Part shown: positions 15,045 to 25,890 of the stretch, piece by piece
How positions within the stretch are numbered: position 1 is the first letter of the stretch
Layout of the letters: each line of letters opens with the position of its first letter
Program-made: the position numbers and the translations under genes
Notes under the pieces: model-generated
The model's input: only the letters and a program-made list of their open reading frames with translations
The model's database searches: none
What the model was told of the DNA's origin: nothing
NCBI RefSeq assembly: GCF_020080835.1
Contig: NC_058161.1
Coordinates: 18,589,603 to 18,653,602 of the forward strand
Origin: Cotesia glomerata
Taxonomy: Eukaryota > Arthropoda > Insecta > Hymenoptera > Braconidae
Direction: 5' to 3'
DNA length: 64,000 nt

Positions 15045-15526
15045 ATGTATAAAAATAAAATACACTTCTCACAGAAATTAAAGAAGTAAAAAAAGAAATT
15101 TAAAAAATTTTAAACCGTATTTTTTTAACTAACCATATTTCAGAAACTTATTTATTTATTTTCAATGCCAAGGCAAAGGCCAAATGGCAAAAACACATAT
15201 TTTATGAAGTAAAGTAAGTTTACTTTTTTTGTTTTTTTTTTTTTGGTTTTTTTTTTTTTTTTTTTTTTCTAATAATGCCAATGAGAAATTAACAATTTAT
15301 GTACCATGGATTATATTCAGGATAGACATTCCTACAATTTATATCTATCGACGTATTCTTTGACTATTTTGGTCATTATAGTTATCAAAGCAAGCTATGT
15401 TTAATGACTTAAAAAATTGTTGAGAAACAGTAATAGTGCACTTTATAATTTTATCAACTTTGTGACCTTGTCATCATCGATTTGACAAGTCAGCCGATGT
15501 TTTCTTGCTTGAAGATTCCCTAAAGT

Positions 15527-15536
15527 GGGGAATTCC
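15527..15536 (+). promoter_or_regulatory. Rel/NF-kB-like site in dead SPF promoter
   Basis: GGGGAATTCC fits the insect Rel consensus GGGRNYYYCC, with an inverted half-site GATTCCC just upstream (15514-15520). The arrangement is the same as in SPF3 and SPF4. A TATA box (TATAAAAG) follows at 15572-15579. Confidence 0.4.
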
Positions 15537-15638
15537 AAACAACAGTTTTATATTCTTTATGTGCCGATTGCTATAAAAGCTATTTGATATTGACATTAAA
15601 ATTAGAACAAGACTTGTTTTGTTTAGCTAAACCTCAAA

Positions 15639-16402
15639 ATGAAGCTAACATTTTCGTTTGTGGTGTTAATTTTTTTGTAAATTTTAAGATTAGTTTATTA
15701 TAAATAAATCTGTTATTTAAATACCACTTAACAATTATTTTACACAAATAAATTTATTTATTTAAGATAAAGATATCGTTTATGAAGTGTATTTATTTTA
15801 ACTAAATAGTTACTTGTTTATAGTTAAAAAAGTTTATTTTAATGAAATAAAAAATTAGTAATACGGTTCACCCTAAAGGCCATTCCTGCAACTTCCCGCT
15901 AATTCCATACCTGGGTGCTTAAAATTGTACTTATGACGTTTTTGATATTTTTGAGCTCAAAATATAATTTATGCAATATTTTGAGCTCACAGAGCTCAAA
16001 GAGATAGTATTTCTATGCATATGAGCTCTTCGAGCTCAAAAGTCTGATAAAAGTTTCATAGAACACTACTTTTGGAATTTTCAAATCGCAATAACTTTTG
16101 AATGGATCAACCGATTTCGACCAACTTGATGGCGATCGACGTGGTTTTTTATTGTCTAAAGCTGATTAGTTTTTGGAATCGATCGGTAAAGCCGTTTAGA
16201 AGTTATCCAAAAAAACCACATTTGAAAAAATTTTTTTTCTTAGTTTTTTTAAGATTTCTCAAAATCTACTGATCCGAATCGGTCCAAATTATACTCAAAA
16301 TCTGAGTTTGGCCAAGCCCTTTCAAATGGCACCAACCGTGATGAAATCGGATGAGCCGTTCAAAAGTTATAAGCGGTTCACATACTTTTACACACACACA
16401 CA

Positions 16403-16478
<76 letters not shown>

Positions 16479-16840
16479 GTGATAACCTCGTGGGAGTAGT
16501 CAGGGAAGCTTCCTATGACCTTCAAACGTCAAGATCTGATGAAAACTCGATTTTTGCAAAACGGTGTGAAAACAATAACTTCCCGATTTTTGAAAATCTT
16601 CGATTTTTTTAGCGGGAAGTTAAAAAAAGAATTAAATGAAATAAACTGAAACAAAATAGTATTAGGTTAAAAATAATCCATATTTAAATAAAACAAATTT
16701 TTTAATATTAAATACGTATGTTTAAATTATTTTAAATAAATCTACAAATTTAAGGAGATCCACGTGAAGCAGTGAAATTTTTAAAACTTCCTAAAAATTT
16801 TTAAATTCAATCTACGTAGCCTAATAATTAATAAAAAAAA
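15639..16840 (+). pseudogene. SPF remnant: promoter, exon 1 and intron start only
   Basis: The promoter, leader and exon 1 (15639-15662, MKLTFSFV) match SPF3/SPF4. The donor has lost four bases, changing GTAAGTATTAAT to GTGTTAAT, so normal splicing is not expected. The intron start can be followed to about 16840 with a CA-core insertion at 15855-16622. It then stops at another CA-core repeat, and no exon 2 is found. It is the former divergent partner of SPF1, equivalent to SPF3 facing SPF2. Confidence 0.75.
15855..16622 (+). repeat. CA-core repeat in SPF remnant intron
   Basis: The family ends are TTAGTAATACGGTTCACCC and GCGGGAAGTTA, with a (CA)n tract at about 16390-16478 interrupted by CCC. 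The SPF3 intron shows the uninterrupted site near 26515. Confidence 0.7.
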
Positions 16841-17513
16841 TTAGGAAAACGGTTGACCCTAAAGGCCATCTCTGCAACTTCCCGCTAATTCCGTTAATAC
16901 ATGGCCGTTTTTTTGAGCTCTTCGAGCTCAAAAATACAATCTGTGTGTTATTTTGAGCTCAAAAAGATACCTTTTCTGTGCTTTTGCGCTCTTTGAACTC
17001 AAAAGTCTGATAGAAGTTCCATATAACACTATTTTTAGAATTTTCAAACCGCAATAACTTTTGAATGAATAAACCGATTTTTACGCGGTTGGTGGCATTT
17101 TACGCAGTTTTTTGAGCCTCATAAAAAATTTCTAAGTTTTAATTTGTCAAACTAGAAATTTCGGAGTAACTCCGAAAAAACACTTTTTTCGGTTTTCGTT
17201 CGTTCACGATATCTCTCGAACGAATCAACCGATTTTGACCGGATTGGCGGCGATTGACGTGGTTTTTCAAGGTTGAGAGCTTATTAGTTTTTGGAATCGA
17301 TTGGTAGAGCCGTTTAAAAGTTATTCCAAAAAAACCACTTCTGAAAAAATTTTTTTTCCTATTTTTTTTTAGATTTCTCCAAATTTCTCAAAATCTATCG
17401 GTCCGAAACGGTTCAAATTTTCAGGAAATCTAAGTGTAGCAAAGCCCTTCCGAATGGCACCAACCGCGATGAAATCGGATCAACCGTTCAAAAGTTATAA
17501 GAGGTTTACATAC

Positions 17514-17555
<42 letters not shown>
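16841..17555 (+). repeat. CA-core repeat truncated after (CA)n
   Basis: The left end and interior are intact, but after the (CA)n tract (about 17515-17553) the usual right end is missing. About 195 bases of other sequence follow (GTCCAGAAAAACCACTGAAC onward), ending at the next inverted copy. This may be a variant subfamily. Confidence 0.6.
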
Positions 17556-17556
<1 letters not shown>

Positions 17557-17895
17557 CCAGAAAAACCACTGAACCGATCGATCTAAAAAAATTAGGGGGT
17601 TCTTCAGGGTACATTGGGCTAAAGAATTTTCCTCTGACCAAAGTCTTTCTCCCAATATTGACGAAGATACAGTCGATTAACCAAAAAAAGGGAAAATGGC
17701 ATTTTTTTGCTCTTTTTTTACGTTAACGTTACAGGTGGAAAAAAATTTTTAACTTCCCGTTAAGAAAATCGAAGATTTTCAAAAGTCGGGAAGTTATTGT
17801 TTTCACCCCGTTTTGCAAAAATCAAGTTTTCATCAGATCTCGACGTTTGAAGGACATAGGATGCTTCCCTGACTACTCCCACGAGGTTATCACGA

Positions 17896-17935
<40 letters not shown>

Positions 17936-17936
17936 G

Positions 17937-19568
17937 TTTTTTTTTTTTTTTTTTAGGGGGGGAATCCTTTTTACGGATTCTAGGCATAGCTGTTTGGCCT
18001 GGATATGTGGCGACTCGACGCAGCGTCATACTAAAACTCGACACTAACGCCCCTACCCACTAAACCCTAAACCCCTTTTCCTTCTTTCCTCTAATCCCTC
18101 ATGGAAACCGCCGTCAGGCATTACTTCGTGAAGAGAGGATCTAGCTACTGCTCTTCCTTCTGGTGGCCAAGGTGTTAACTACCTTCCTTCTATCTTCTGC
18201 TATTTGCTCTTTTTCTTTCGGTGGAACGCAAGTCTTTAAGGACTTCTGTTGCAAACGTGTTGGTAGCGTTCCAGGCAGCTTCTGATGACAACATTGCTTC
18301 TACTAGTGAATCTGGTTGCATTCTCTGGTTCAGGATCCTCTCCAGTTCTTCACGCTGTGGATCGAAACGAGGACATACAAAGAAGACGTGCTCCGCGTCT
18401 TCAGCAGCTCCTGGGCAGGACGGGCACTCCGAAGAGTCATCGTGCTTAAAGCGGTGTAGATACTCTCGAAAACACCCATGTCCCGACAACATCTGCGTAA
18501 GATAGTAATTGACCTCACCGTGATTCCGGTTAAGCCAAATGTCGATCCGAGGTATGAGACGGTGCGTCCACCTACTCTTCTCTGCAGCATCCCATTGTAG
18601 TTGCCATCGGCCTATGCTCTTCTGCCGTTCTTCAATTCTAAGTTCTTGAGAGCTCAGTGCCGTTGACCTTTTTCGTTGGTAAAGGGTCCGCCTTTCCTCT
18701 GCTAGAACTCTAAGAGGTAGGGTTCCAGCAATGACGCACACTGCTTCTTCTGATATAGTGCGAAAGGCACTAGCTACTCGTAGGGCACTCAGTCGATATA
18801 CTGGTCCAGCCTTTCTCCATGATTCTTGCGTCTTTAATGCGTCGGCCCAAATGGATATTCCGTAAGTGAGCACCGATATGACTACTGATGACAATAATAG
18901 CCTCCTGCTCTGTTTTGGGCCTCCGACGTTCGGCATCAGTCGTGCGAGACTAGCCCTCACTACTGACGCTTTGGCACTGATATGTTCCACTTGCTGCTTG
19001 AAGTTGAGTCGGGCATCAAGCATCACTCCCAAATATCGGATATAAGGTTGTGATGTGATTTCTTGTTCGCCGACTTTCAGCTTAATGATCTCTACCACTT
19101 TTCTGCTGGTAATAAGCACTGCCTCAGTCTTGTGTTGCGCCAGTTGCAGGTTCACTGCGTCCATCCACCGGTCAACGCGCTCAAAAGTGAGATCGAACAT
19201 ATGGTTTATCTCGTCAAGGTGTTTGGCAACAATCACTACGGCTACGTCATCTGCATATGCTACGAGTTTGACGTTTCTTGGCAGAGTTAGTCTTAATAGA
19301 CCGTCATACATAATATTCCACATGAGCGGGCCTAGGACTGAACCTTGTGGTACACCTCCAGTAATATCATACTCCCTCGGACTGTTCTTCGTGTCATACT
19401 TCAAGACCCTATTTTCAAAGTAGCTTGTTACGATCTTAAGAAGGTATTCTGGTACATTCTTCTCTTGGAGGGCCTGCATGATGCATTCCCAATTGGCGGA
19501 GTTGAATGCGTTTCTGATGTCTAGGGTCGCCACCAGGCAATACTCTTTCGTTCCACCCTTCCATCTGG

Positions 19569-19569
<1 letters not shown>
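17937..19569 (-). mobile_element. R1-clade LINE, 5'-truncated copy in an (AC)n tract
   Basis: In minus orientation the copy starts within the reverse transcriptase region, directly after a (CA)n tract. It runs through a 3' UTR to a poly(A) run (T run at about 17937-17954) followed by another (CA)n tract. This is the expected product of target-primed integration into a microsatellite. R1-clade lineages with microsatellite targets (Waldo, Mino) are known from insects; assignment to one of them is inference. Confidence 0.75.
18190..19569 (-). pseudogene. LINE ORF2 3' part: reverse transcriptase
   Basis: The frame is open from the (CA)n junction to a stop at 18190, about 460 aa of LINE protein. 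It begins just before RT motif A (LDIRNAFNSANW) and includes GGVPQGSVLGPLMWNIMYD, the catalytic YADDVAVV, and a C-terminal CCHC knuckle (CPSCPG..H..C). The endonuclease and first RT motifs are missing, so it cannot act alone although it has no internal stop. R1-clade membership is judged from motif spacing and the C-terminal knuckle. Confidence 0.8.
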
Positions 19570-19637
<68 letters not shown>

Positions 19638-20865
19638 AATCGCTTATAACTTTTGAACGACTAAACCGATCGGAACCAACCAAACGGCGTTCTAAAGGGT
19701 TCTCTCAAACTTATATTTCCTGAGAATTTGAACCGATTCGGACCGACAGATTTTGAGAAATTTTGAAAAATCTCAAAATAAAATAAGAAAAAAATCATTT
19801 TTGAAAGTGGTTTTTTTGGAATAACTTTCAAACGGTTCGATCGATCAACTCCAAAAACTAATCCGCCCTTTACCTTAAAAAACCACGTCGATCACCGCTA
19901 ATCCGATCAAAATCGGTTGATTCGTTCGAGAGATAGCGTAAACGAAAAAAAAAACCGAAAGAAAACCGATAAAAGTGTTTTTTTCACATAACTTCGACAT
20001 TTCTTATCGGATCGTTTTTGATAAAATAAAATAATTTGTAGAGCTTAAAAAACTGCATCGATAGCCGCCTAAAACGTAAAAATCGGTTGATTGGTTCGCG
20101 AGATATTCTCGACGAAATATTTGGAAACAAGTGTTTTTTCAACATAACTCCGACATTTTTTGGAATAACTTTTAGACGGCTCTACCGATCAACTCCAAAA
20201 ACTAATCAGCTCTTAACATAAAAAACTACGTCGATCGCCGCCAACCGCGTAAAAATCGGTTCATTCATTCAAAAGTTATTGCAGCTTAAAAATTTGAAAA
20301 ATAGTGTTTTATCAAACTTCTATCAGACCTTTGAGCTCGAAGAGCTCAAAAGCATAAAAAGTTATCTCTTCAAGCTCAGAGAGCTCAAAATAACAAATAA
20401 ATAGTATTTTTGAGCTCGGAGAGCTCAAAAACATCATTAGTGCAATTTTAAGCAACTAGGTAAGAAATGAGCGGGAAGTTGCACGGATGGCCTTCAGGGT
20501 CTACCGTTTTTCTAATTTTTTATGTCAAGTTTTTGGAGGAGTTTTTAATAGTTTTTTGGTTCTATAAATTTATTCCGTCACATTTGTTCATTAAATTATT
20601 TTTTATTGATCCTGTAATATAGCACTATTATTTAAGATATAAGCTCATTCCGATGTTACACTCATCGAGACATTTCATTTAAGTACCCACACGCATTATG
20701 AGTCCTGTAAAAATATTTCTTTTTTCCATAATTTTTCTTTAACCTCAAACTAATTTTAATTTTTTTTCTTAAAATTTTCTACAATTTTTATCAAATTCAA
20801 GTTAATTTAGTCATTCAATATTATAAAAGGTTAAAAATTCAAACAATTAGTCTTCAATAATCCAA

Positions 20866-20871
20866 TTTATT
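20866..20871 (-). terminator. Poly(A) signal of SPF2
   Basis: AATAAA on the minus strand lies about 95 nt after the stop codon, at the same relative place as in SPF1. Confidence 0.5.
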
Positions 20872-20966
20872 TAACAAATACCACTTACAATTTTTACACA
20901 AATTAATTAAATTATTTCGCTTAACAACACAATTGTGAATTGTAAGAAATTGTGTGAATTATTAAC

Positions 20967-23127
20967 CTAATTTTGCACACGATAAGTACTAAATGACACT
21001 ATAAGTTGACCTTTCTCATACATCAATAATATCGGCATTGTTGGATCTAGTTCCAAATCCACCGGACTGATCTTCTGATAATTACCAAAGTGCGATTGAA
21101 TAACTTCGGTTCCGGCGCTTGACGGACTGAGGTTGTAAGCTGCGGTAATTGCACCATCAGAGTCCATATAATTTTCCTCCAATGAATGATTGCTTCGCCA
21201 CTCTTTGGGAATTCTGATTTGGACATTCCAAGCATCGAATGTCTGATTAGGACTTGGCTTCAAGGTCCAAGAATTACGATTGTCCATCTGTGCCAAAAGA
21301 TAATCAGAGACGTTATCAAACGGCCTGTCAACAGGATGGATGAATTCAGCTATCCATTCGGTCGGGAAACTTTCAGAATGTTTGAGGTAATAGATCGTAT
21401 GAGTTTGAACTCCACTTGAGTTTATATATAACATTAAGATGTTTGGTGCTTCTATTGACGAAAATAAAACGTGAGAAACTGATTTTTCAACTGCCATACC
21501 TCCGACGAAAGCTGCAAACTGACCAATTTTAAATAATAAACAGTACCCCGAGAAAAAATATTTATATATAAATTGGTTATATGTATATGATTATATATGA
21601 AAAATGGCCAAATATAATCATATATAACTATATATAACAATAATTATTTATATATTTATCACATCTTATTAATTATTGGGTTAATTTTATGGATAGAGTA
21701 TTTAATATGGTCCTACTCAATTGTCTGTAACCAATTAAAATGCAATAAAAAATCTAGATATAATTTTACGACTATAACACCAGCGGTCACCCATCTAAAT
21801 ATTAACCCTGCTCAATGCTGCTTAACTTGGTGATCTCCGTGCGTTTTGAAGTTTCTGTCTGCTGTGCTGCTGTCTTAGATGATAACGATTGTATGATCTA
21901 CTTAATGTATCATATGAGTTTATCATAAGTATAATATAAAAATTGATTTTATAATATATTTGGATAGTCATAATTCATAATTTATTTATTTGACCGAATC
22001 TCATTATAATATAACACTTATTTAAATAATAAAATAAATAATGATTTTACTACTAGGTAATAGCAAAGCAGACCAAAACATCTCATAGGAAATGTAACAA
22101 ATTTTGTATTTCCGAATTATTTAAACGTAATTATAAAAATCATTTTACACTTTTTGGGATTACCAAAAAAAAAATTTTTTTCAAAGAAAAAATTTTTATA
22201 TACGTTAATTATATATAATAGCATATATAATTATGTATACTTAAATATAATTATATATTGGACTACATTTATTCTTGCATGGCTGTATATTGCTCCATAT
22301 ATAGTCATATATAATTATATATGACTTCATATACAATTCCATGTATAATCATGTATGATTATATATAATTATAAAGAATTATATATAATTGTATATAATT
22401 ATATATGTGATTTCATATATAATCATACATGATTAATTGATTATATACAATTTTGTATGATTAGATAGAAAAATTTTTTCTCGGGACTAAATTTTATGAT
22501 CACTGATAAACAAAATATCTTCATTCAAGAAAAATATTCTTGCTCCAAGAAAATTATTTTGAAGAGAACTAATTGACTTATTACAAGAAATTCTTGTCTT
22601 GAATTAATGTTTCTTGGAGTGAGAGATCTAATCACTTCGATCGATAACATTTTTACTTTATTCAAAAACGTGAAGAGAATTGTTTTATTCAAAAACGATT
22701 CTCTTCAATAAAGAATAATTTTATTTCATTTCAAGAATTATTGATTGTTGATTCAAGAACAAATTTTTTTATTCATAATGTGAAAAATATTTATTAATAC
22801 AGAGAATAGCAAAAATACAAAAATTTATATGCTTAAAACAAGTAAAATAATATGTTAATTTTCGAGTCGCACCATACTTGGAACAAGTCGGTAATATCTT
22901 GAACCAATGTTACCGTCTATCTTGATCCAAGAGACAGAAATTCTTGGGCGAATTTTTATATATCTTATTTTAATACAACCAAGTTTTTTGATTCGAGAAT
23001 TAATTTCTTAATTTAAGAGAAATGGAAAACTTAATAAAAGAATTACATTTTGAAGAAAAAGTTATTTTTGAGTTAAGTAATTTTTTTATCAGTGTAAACT
23101 TACCAAAAAGGAGAGCGCGACATTCAT
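20967..23127 (-). CDS. SPF2: small secreted protein, two exons
   Basis: Exon 1 is 23104-23127 (MNVALSFL, donor GTAAGT) and exon 2 is 20967-21518 (starts FAAFVGGMAVEKS), phase 0, 191 aa. The signal peptide is followed by a cysteine-free mature protein. The core FDNVSDYLLAQMDNRNSWTL, WNVQIRIPKEWR and ITAAYNLSPSS is shared with SPF1. The N-terminal third and the last 30 residues differ strongly, although the intronic transposons of the two genes remain nearly identical. It is divergent with SPF3, with start codons 2.8 kb apart. Function unknown; secretion is inferred. Confidence 0.8.
21547..22485. mobile_element. CCCGAG TIR element with 5S-like segment (SPF2 intron)
   Basis: Uninterrupted 939-bp member with ends CCCGAGAAAAAATATTTATA and its inverse. 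It has AT-rich TATATAATTATATATGA repeats and a 5S-like segment at about 21773-21844 (minus). Together with the MITE at 22501-23094 it makes up all but about 52 bases of the SPF2 intron. Confidence 0.7.
21773..21844 (-). other. 5S-rRNA-like segment, copy 2
   Basis: The same diverged 5S internal-control-region sequence as at 11158-11230, with AAGTTAAGCAGCATTGAGCA on the minus strand. It is part of the TIR element. Confidence 0.6.
22501..23094. mobile_element. CACTGATAAA MITE in SPF2 intron
   Basis: The ends are CACTGATAAACAAAATATC and TTTTTTTATCAGTG. It is about 59 bp shorter than the SPF1 copy, mainly through one deletion near 22783. It ends nine bases from the splice donor. Confidence 0.7.
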
Positions 23128-23186
23128 CTTGATACTTTGTTAGCCGAAACAAAACTTGTTCTATGCGTTTAGTCAGTTTTGGGCAG

Positions 23187-23194
23187 CTTTTATA
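23187..23194 (-). promoter_or_regulatory. TATA box of SPF2
   Basis: TATAAAAG on the minus strand lies 60 bases before the start codon, as in SPF1. Confidence 0.65.
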
Positions 23195-23678
23195 CCATCA
23201 AGTATCAAAGGAACATCAAATTATCATTTTGGTTTTTTCCATCATGAGTCATTTCTGACAATTCCAATAGTCAATGAATTATTAAATTAATTACTAAATA
23301 CTCGCAGTCTTCCTTTGTGTTCAATGTTTTTAAAGGTGTTCTGTGAATGTCTTTTAGTTATCTTATTTTTGATACACTTATTTAGAAACTAATAACAAAG
23401 ATAGAGATAGGTAATTATTAATTAATTGGAATTTTAGTTTTATATTTTTTATTTTCTGAAACTTGGACTAAAAAATTAAAAAAAAAAAATTTTTTACAAT
23501 CATTAAATTGATCCTCTTATAATAAAATTGAGATGAAACGTATGTTGTATCAATTTATTCGTGATGTGATTGGTTGAATATATCATAAGCATGAAAATAT
23601 ATGCAAACTCTACTTTCAAGTGCGCGCAAATTACTTTCTGGAGTATAAAATAACGTAATTAATAATTATATATTATAT

Positions 23679-24530
23679 AGGTGATTTTCTGTAAGGATGT
23701 TTTTTGCTATCTCAGGTATTTTTTTAATAGAAAAATTGTTATTTTGTTACTAAAAAAAAAAATTTATTACGAAATTAAAAAAACATTTCTATTTGGAGCA
23801 TTGAAAACTAAAATGAAATAAAATTTAAGTCATAGGGCGGCATTTTCTTCAGTGCCCCAGGGCGGCACAAATTTAAATCCGACCCTGCTGGGCCACCTCA
23901 AAACTCAGTCCCCTGGCAGCTATTTTTATTTATAATTTATTTATAAAATTGGATCTATGAGTCTTAAGTGCCGGTCTTATCTTTTTCTCGCGTCGCACTC
24001 ACGGCGAAAAACGGTACTATCTTTGTTGCACTCGTGATGATAAAGCTAATTGCAGTTTGATGTTTTTCACTTAAACAAATGAGAATTTCGAAAGAAACGC
24101 TCTGATATATAATAGATAATTAAAAAATCTATTACGTAGCAGAGCGTTTTTTTTCGAAAATCTTCTTTGTTTAGAAGAGAAATGAAAAATTGCAATCATA
24201 GGAACCGGTTCTTAACATTATTCTAATAAATGTAAACATTCATTGAGAACTCGAAAAGTTGAATGCATTGAAATAGTTTGCTTGATTTTTCTCAATTTGA
24301 TAAAAAAAAACAGTCCCCTTGCAAACAGTCCCCTGGCAAACAGTTCCCTGTCATGTTATATGGCAAAAGATACACAAATATCGAAAAAGCAAAAATTAAA
24401 TCGGCTGTTTATTTATTATAATTAAGCTGATAGTTTTGTAGCCCTTATTAATTTTTTTTCTGATAAAATCAAAAATAATTTGGTCGGACAATTTTGTACA
24501 GATTTAAGACGTCCTTTCAACGAATCATCC
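23679..24530. mobile_element. GGGTGATTCTC TIR element, rearranged copy
   Basis: The left end AGGTGATTTTCTGTAAGGA and an inverted right end at about 24505-24530 correspond to 14129-15044. This copy has lost internal sequence, gained a GGGCGGCA-containing fragment (about 23838-23890), and received the 244-bp TTAA element. CAGTCCCC is locally triplicated near 24310-24350. Confidence 0.5.
23968..24211. mobile_element. 244-bp TTAA MITE (piggyBac-like)
   Basis: It is bounded by TTAA on both sides (23964-23967 and 24212-24215). Its ends GTGCCGGTC and GAACCGGTTC are imperfectly inverted, and an internal hairpin includes AAACGCTCTG/CAGAGCGTTT. Unit A has a single TTAA at 14757-14760 in the same sequence, the expected empty site. 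TTAA duplication is characteristic of piggyBac-type elements. Confidence 0.7.
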
Positions 24531-24589
24531 ATATATAAAAATAAAATACACTTCTCTCAGAAATTAAAGAAGTAAAAAAAGAAATTTCT

Positions 24590-25444
24590 AACTTCCCGCT
24601 AAGAAAATCGAAGATTTTCAAAAATCGGGAAGTTATTGGTTTTACCTCGTTTTACAAAAATCGAGTTTTCATCAGATCTCGACGTTTGAGGGTCACAGTA
24701 AGCTTCCCTGACTATCCCCGTGTATGTAAGTATGTGTGTGTGTGTGTGTGTGTGTGTAATATGTAAACCTCTCATAACTATTAAATGGCTCCACCGATTC
24801 GATCGCGGTTGGTGCAATTCGAAAGGGCTTGTCCAAACTTAGATTTTGAATACAATTTGGATCGATTCGAACCGATATATTTCGAAAAATCTAAAAAAAA
24901 CTAAAAAAAAAATTTTTTTTTAAGTGGTTTTTTTGGAATAACTTTCTAACGGCTTTATCGATCCACTTCAAAAACTAATCAGCTCTTAACCTTGAAAAAC
25001 CACGTCGATCGCCGCTAATTCGGTCAAAACCGGTTAATTTGTTCGAAAGATATCGTGCAGGAAAGAAAAACCAAAAAAGTGTATTTTCGGAATTACTCCG
25101 AAATTTCTAGTTTGATCAATATAAACTTAAAAAATTTTCATAAGGCTTCAAAAACTACGTCGACTACCGCCAACCGCGTGAAAATCGGTTCATTTATTCA
25201 AAAGTTATTGCGGTTTAAAAATTAAAAAAATAGTGTTCTATGAAACTTGTATCAGACCTTTGAGCTCAAAGAACTCAAAAGCATAGAAAAGGTATCTTTT
25301 TGAGCTCGGAGAGCTCAAAACAACACACAGATTGTATTTTTGAGCTCGAAGAGCTCAAAAACGTCGTAAATGCAATTTTAAGAGCCCAGGTATGGAATTA
25401 GCGGGAAGTTGCAGGGATGGGCTCAGGGTCAACTGTTTTCCTAA
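24590..25444 (-). repeat. CA-core repeat between SPF2 and SPF3
   Basis: Full-length minus copy with a short TG tract (about 24736-24757). Unit A and the second copy near 53010 both lack it at the equivalent place (AAAGAAATTT joined to nearby TTTTAA sequence). Its own left half is nearly identical to 51745-52432. Confidence 0.75.
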
Positions 25445-25778
25445 TTTTCTTAATTTTGAACCAAAAGCACATATTCTATGAAGTAAAGTAAGTTTACATT
25501 TTTTTTTTTTTTTTTTTTTTTTAATAACAATAATGAAAAATTAACAATTTATGTACTATGAATTATATTCAGGATAGATATTTCTACAATTTATATCTAT
25601 CGACATATTCATTGACTATTTTGGTCATTATAGTTATCAAAGCAAGCAATGCTTAATGACTTAAAAAATTCTTGAGAAGCAATAATAGTGCACTTTATAA
25701 TTTTATCAACTTCGTACGCTTGTCAACATCTATTTGACAAATTAGCTGTAGTTTCCGTGCTCGAAGATTCCCCAAAGT

Positions 25779-25788
25779 GGGGGATTCC
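25779..25788 (+). promoter_or_regulatory. Rel/NF-kB-like inverted site pair of SPF3
   Basis: GGGGGATTCC fits the GGGRNYYYCC Rel consensus. An inverted half-site GATTCCCC lies at 25766-25773. The pair sits 36-58 bases upstream of the TATA box and is conserved in SPF4 (53325-53334) and the dead copy. Function is inferred from the motif only. Confidence 0.45.
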
Positions 25789-25823
25789 AAACAACAGTAT
25801 CACGTTCTTTGTGTGCCGATTGC

Positions 25824-25830
25824 TATAAAA
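25824..25830 (+). promoter_or_regulatory. TATA box of SPF3
   Basis: TATAAAA lies 67 bases before the start codon. The downstream leader GACTTGTTTTGTTCAGCTAA is conserved in all plus-strand family members. Confidence 0.65.
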
Positions 25831-25890
25831 TCTATTTGATACTGACATTAAAATTAGAATAAGACTTGTTTTGTTCAGCTAAACCTCAAA

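Larger units (their letters stand above)
17751..20514 (-). repeat. CA-core repeat split by an R1-clade LINE
   Basis: The right terminal part is 17751-17936 and the left part is 19570-20514, in minus orientation. Both halves end in TG/CA tracts that flank the LINE. Without the LINE this would be an ordinary family member of about 1.1 kb. The repeat stops exactly at the edge of duplicated unit B. Confidence 0.75.

Noticed and set aside
18221..19423. Plus-strand open frames over the LINE fragment
   Set aside because: They are shadows of the minus-strand reverse transcriptase, which has the family motifs. The same applies to 49204-51098 over the other LINE.
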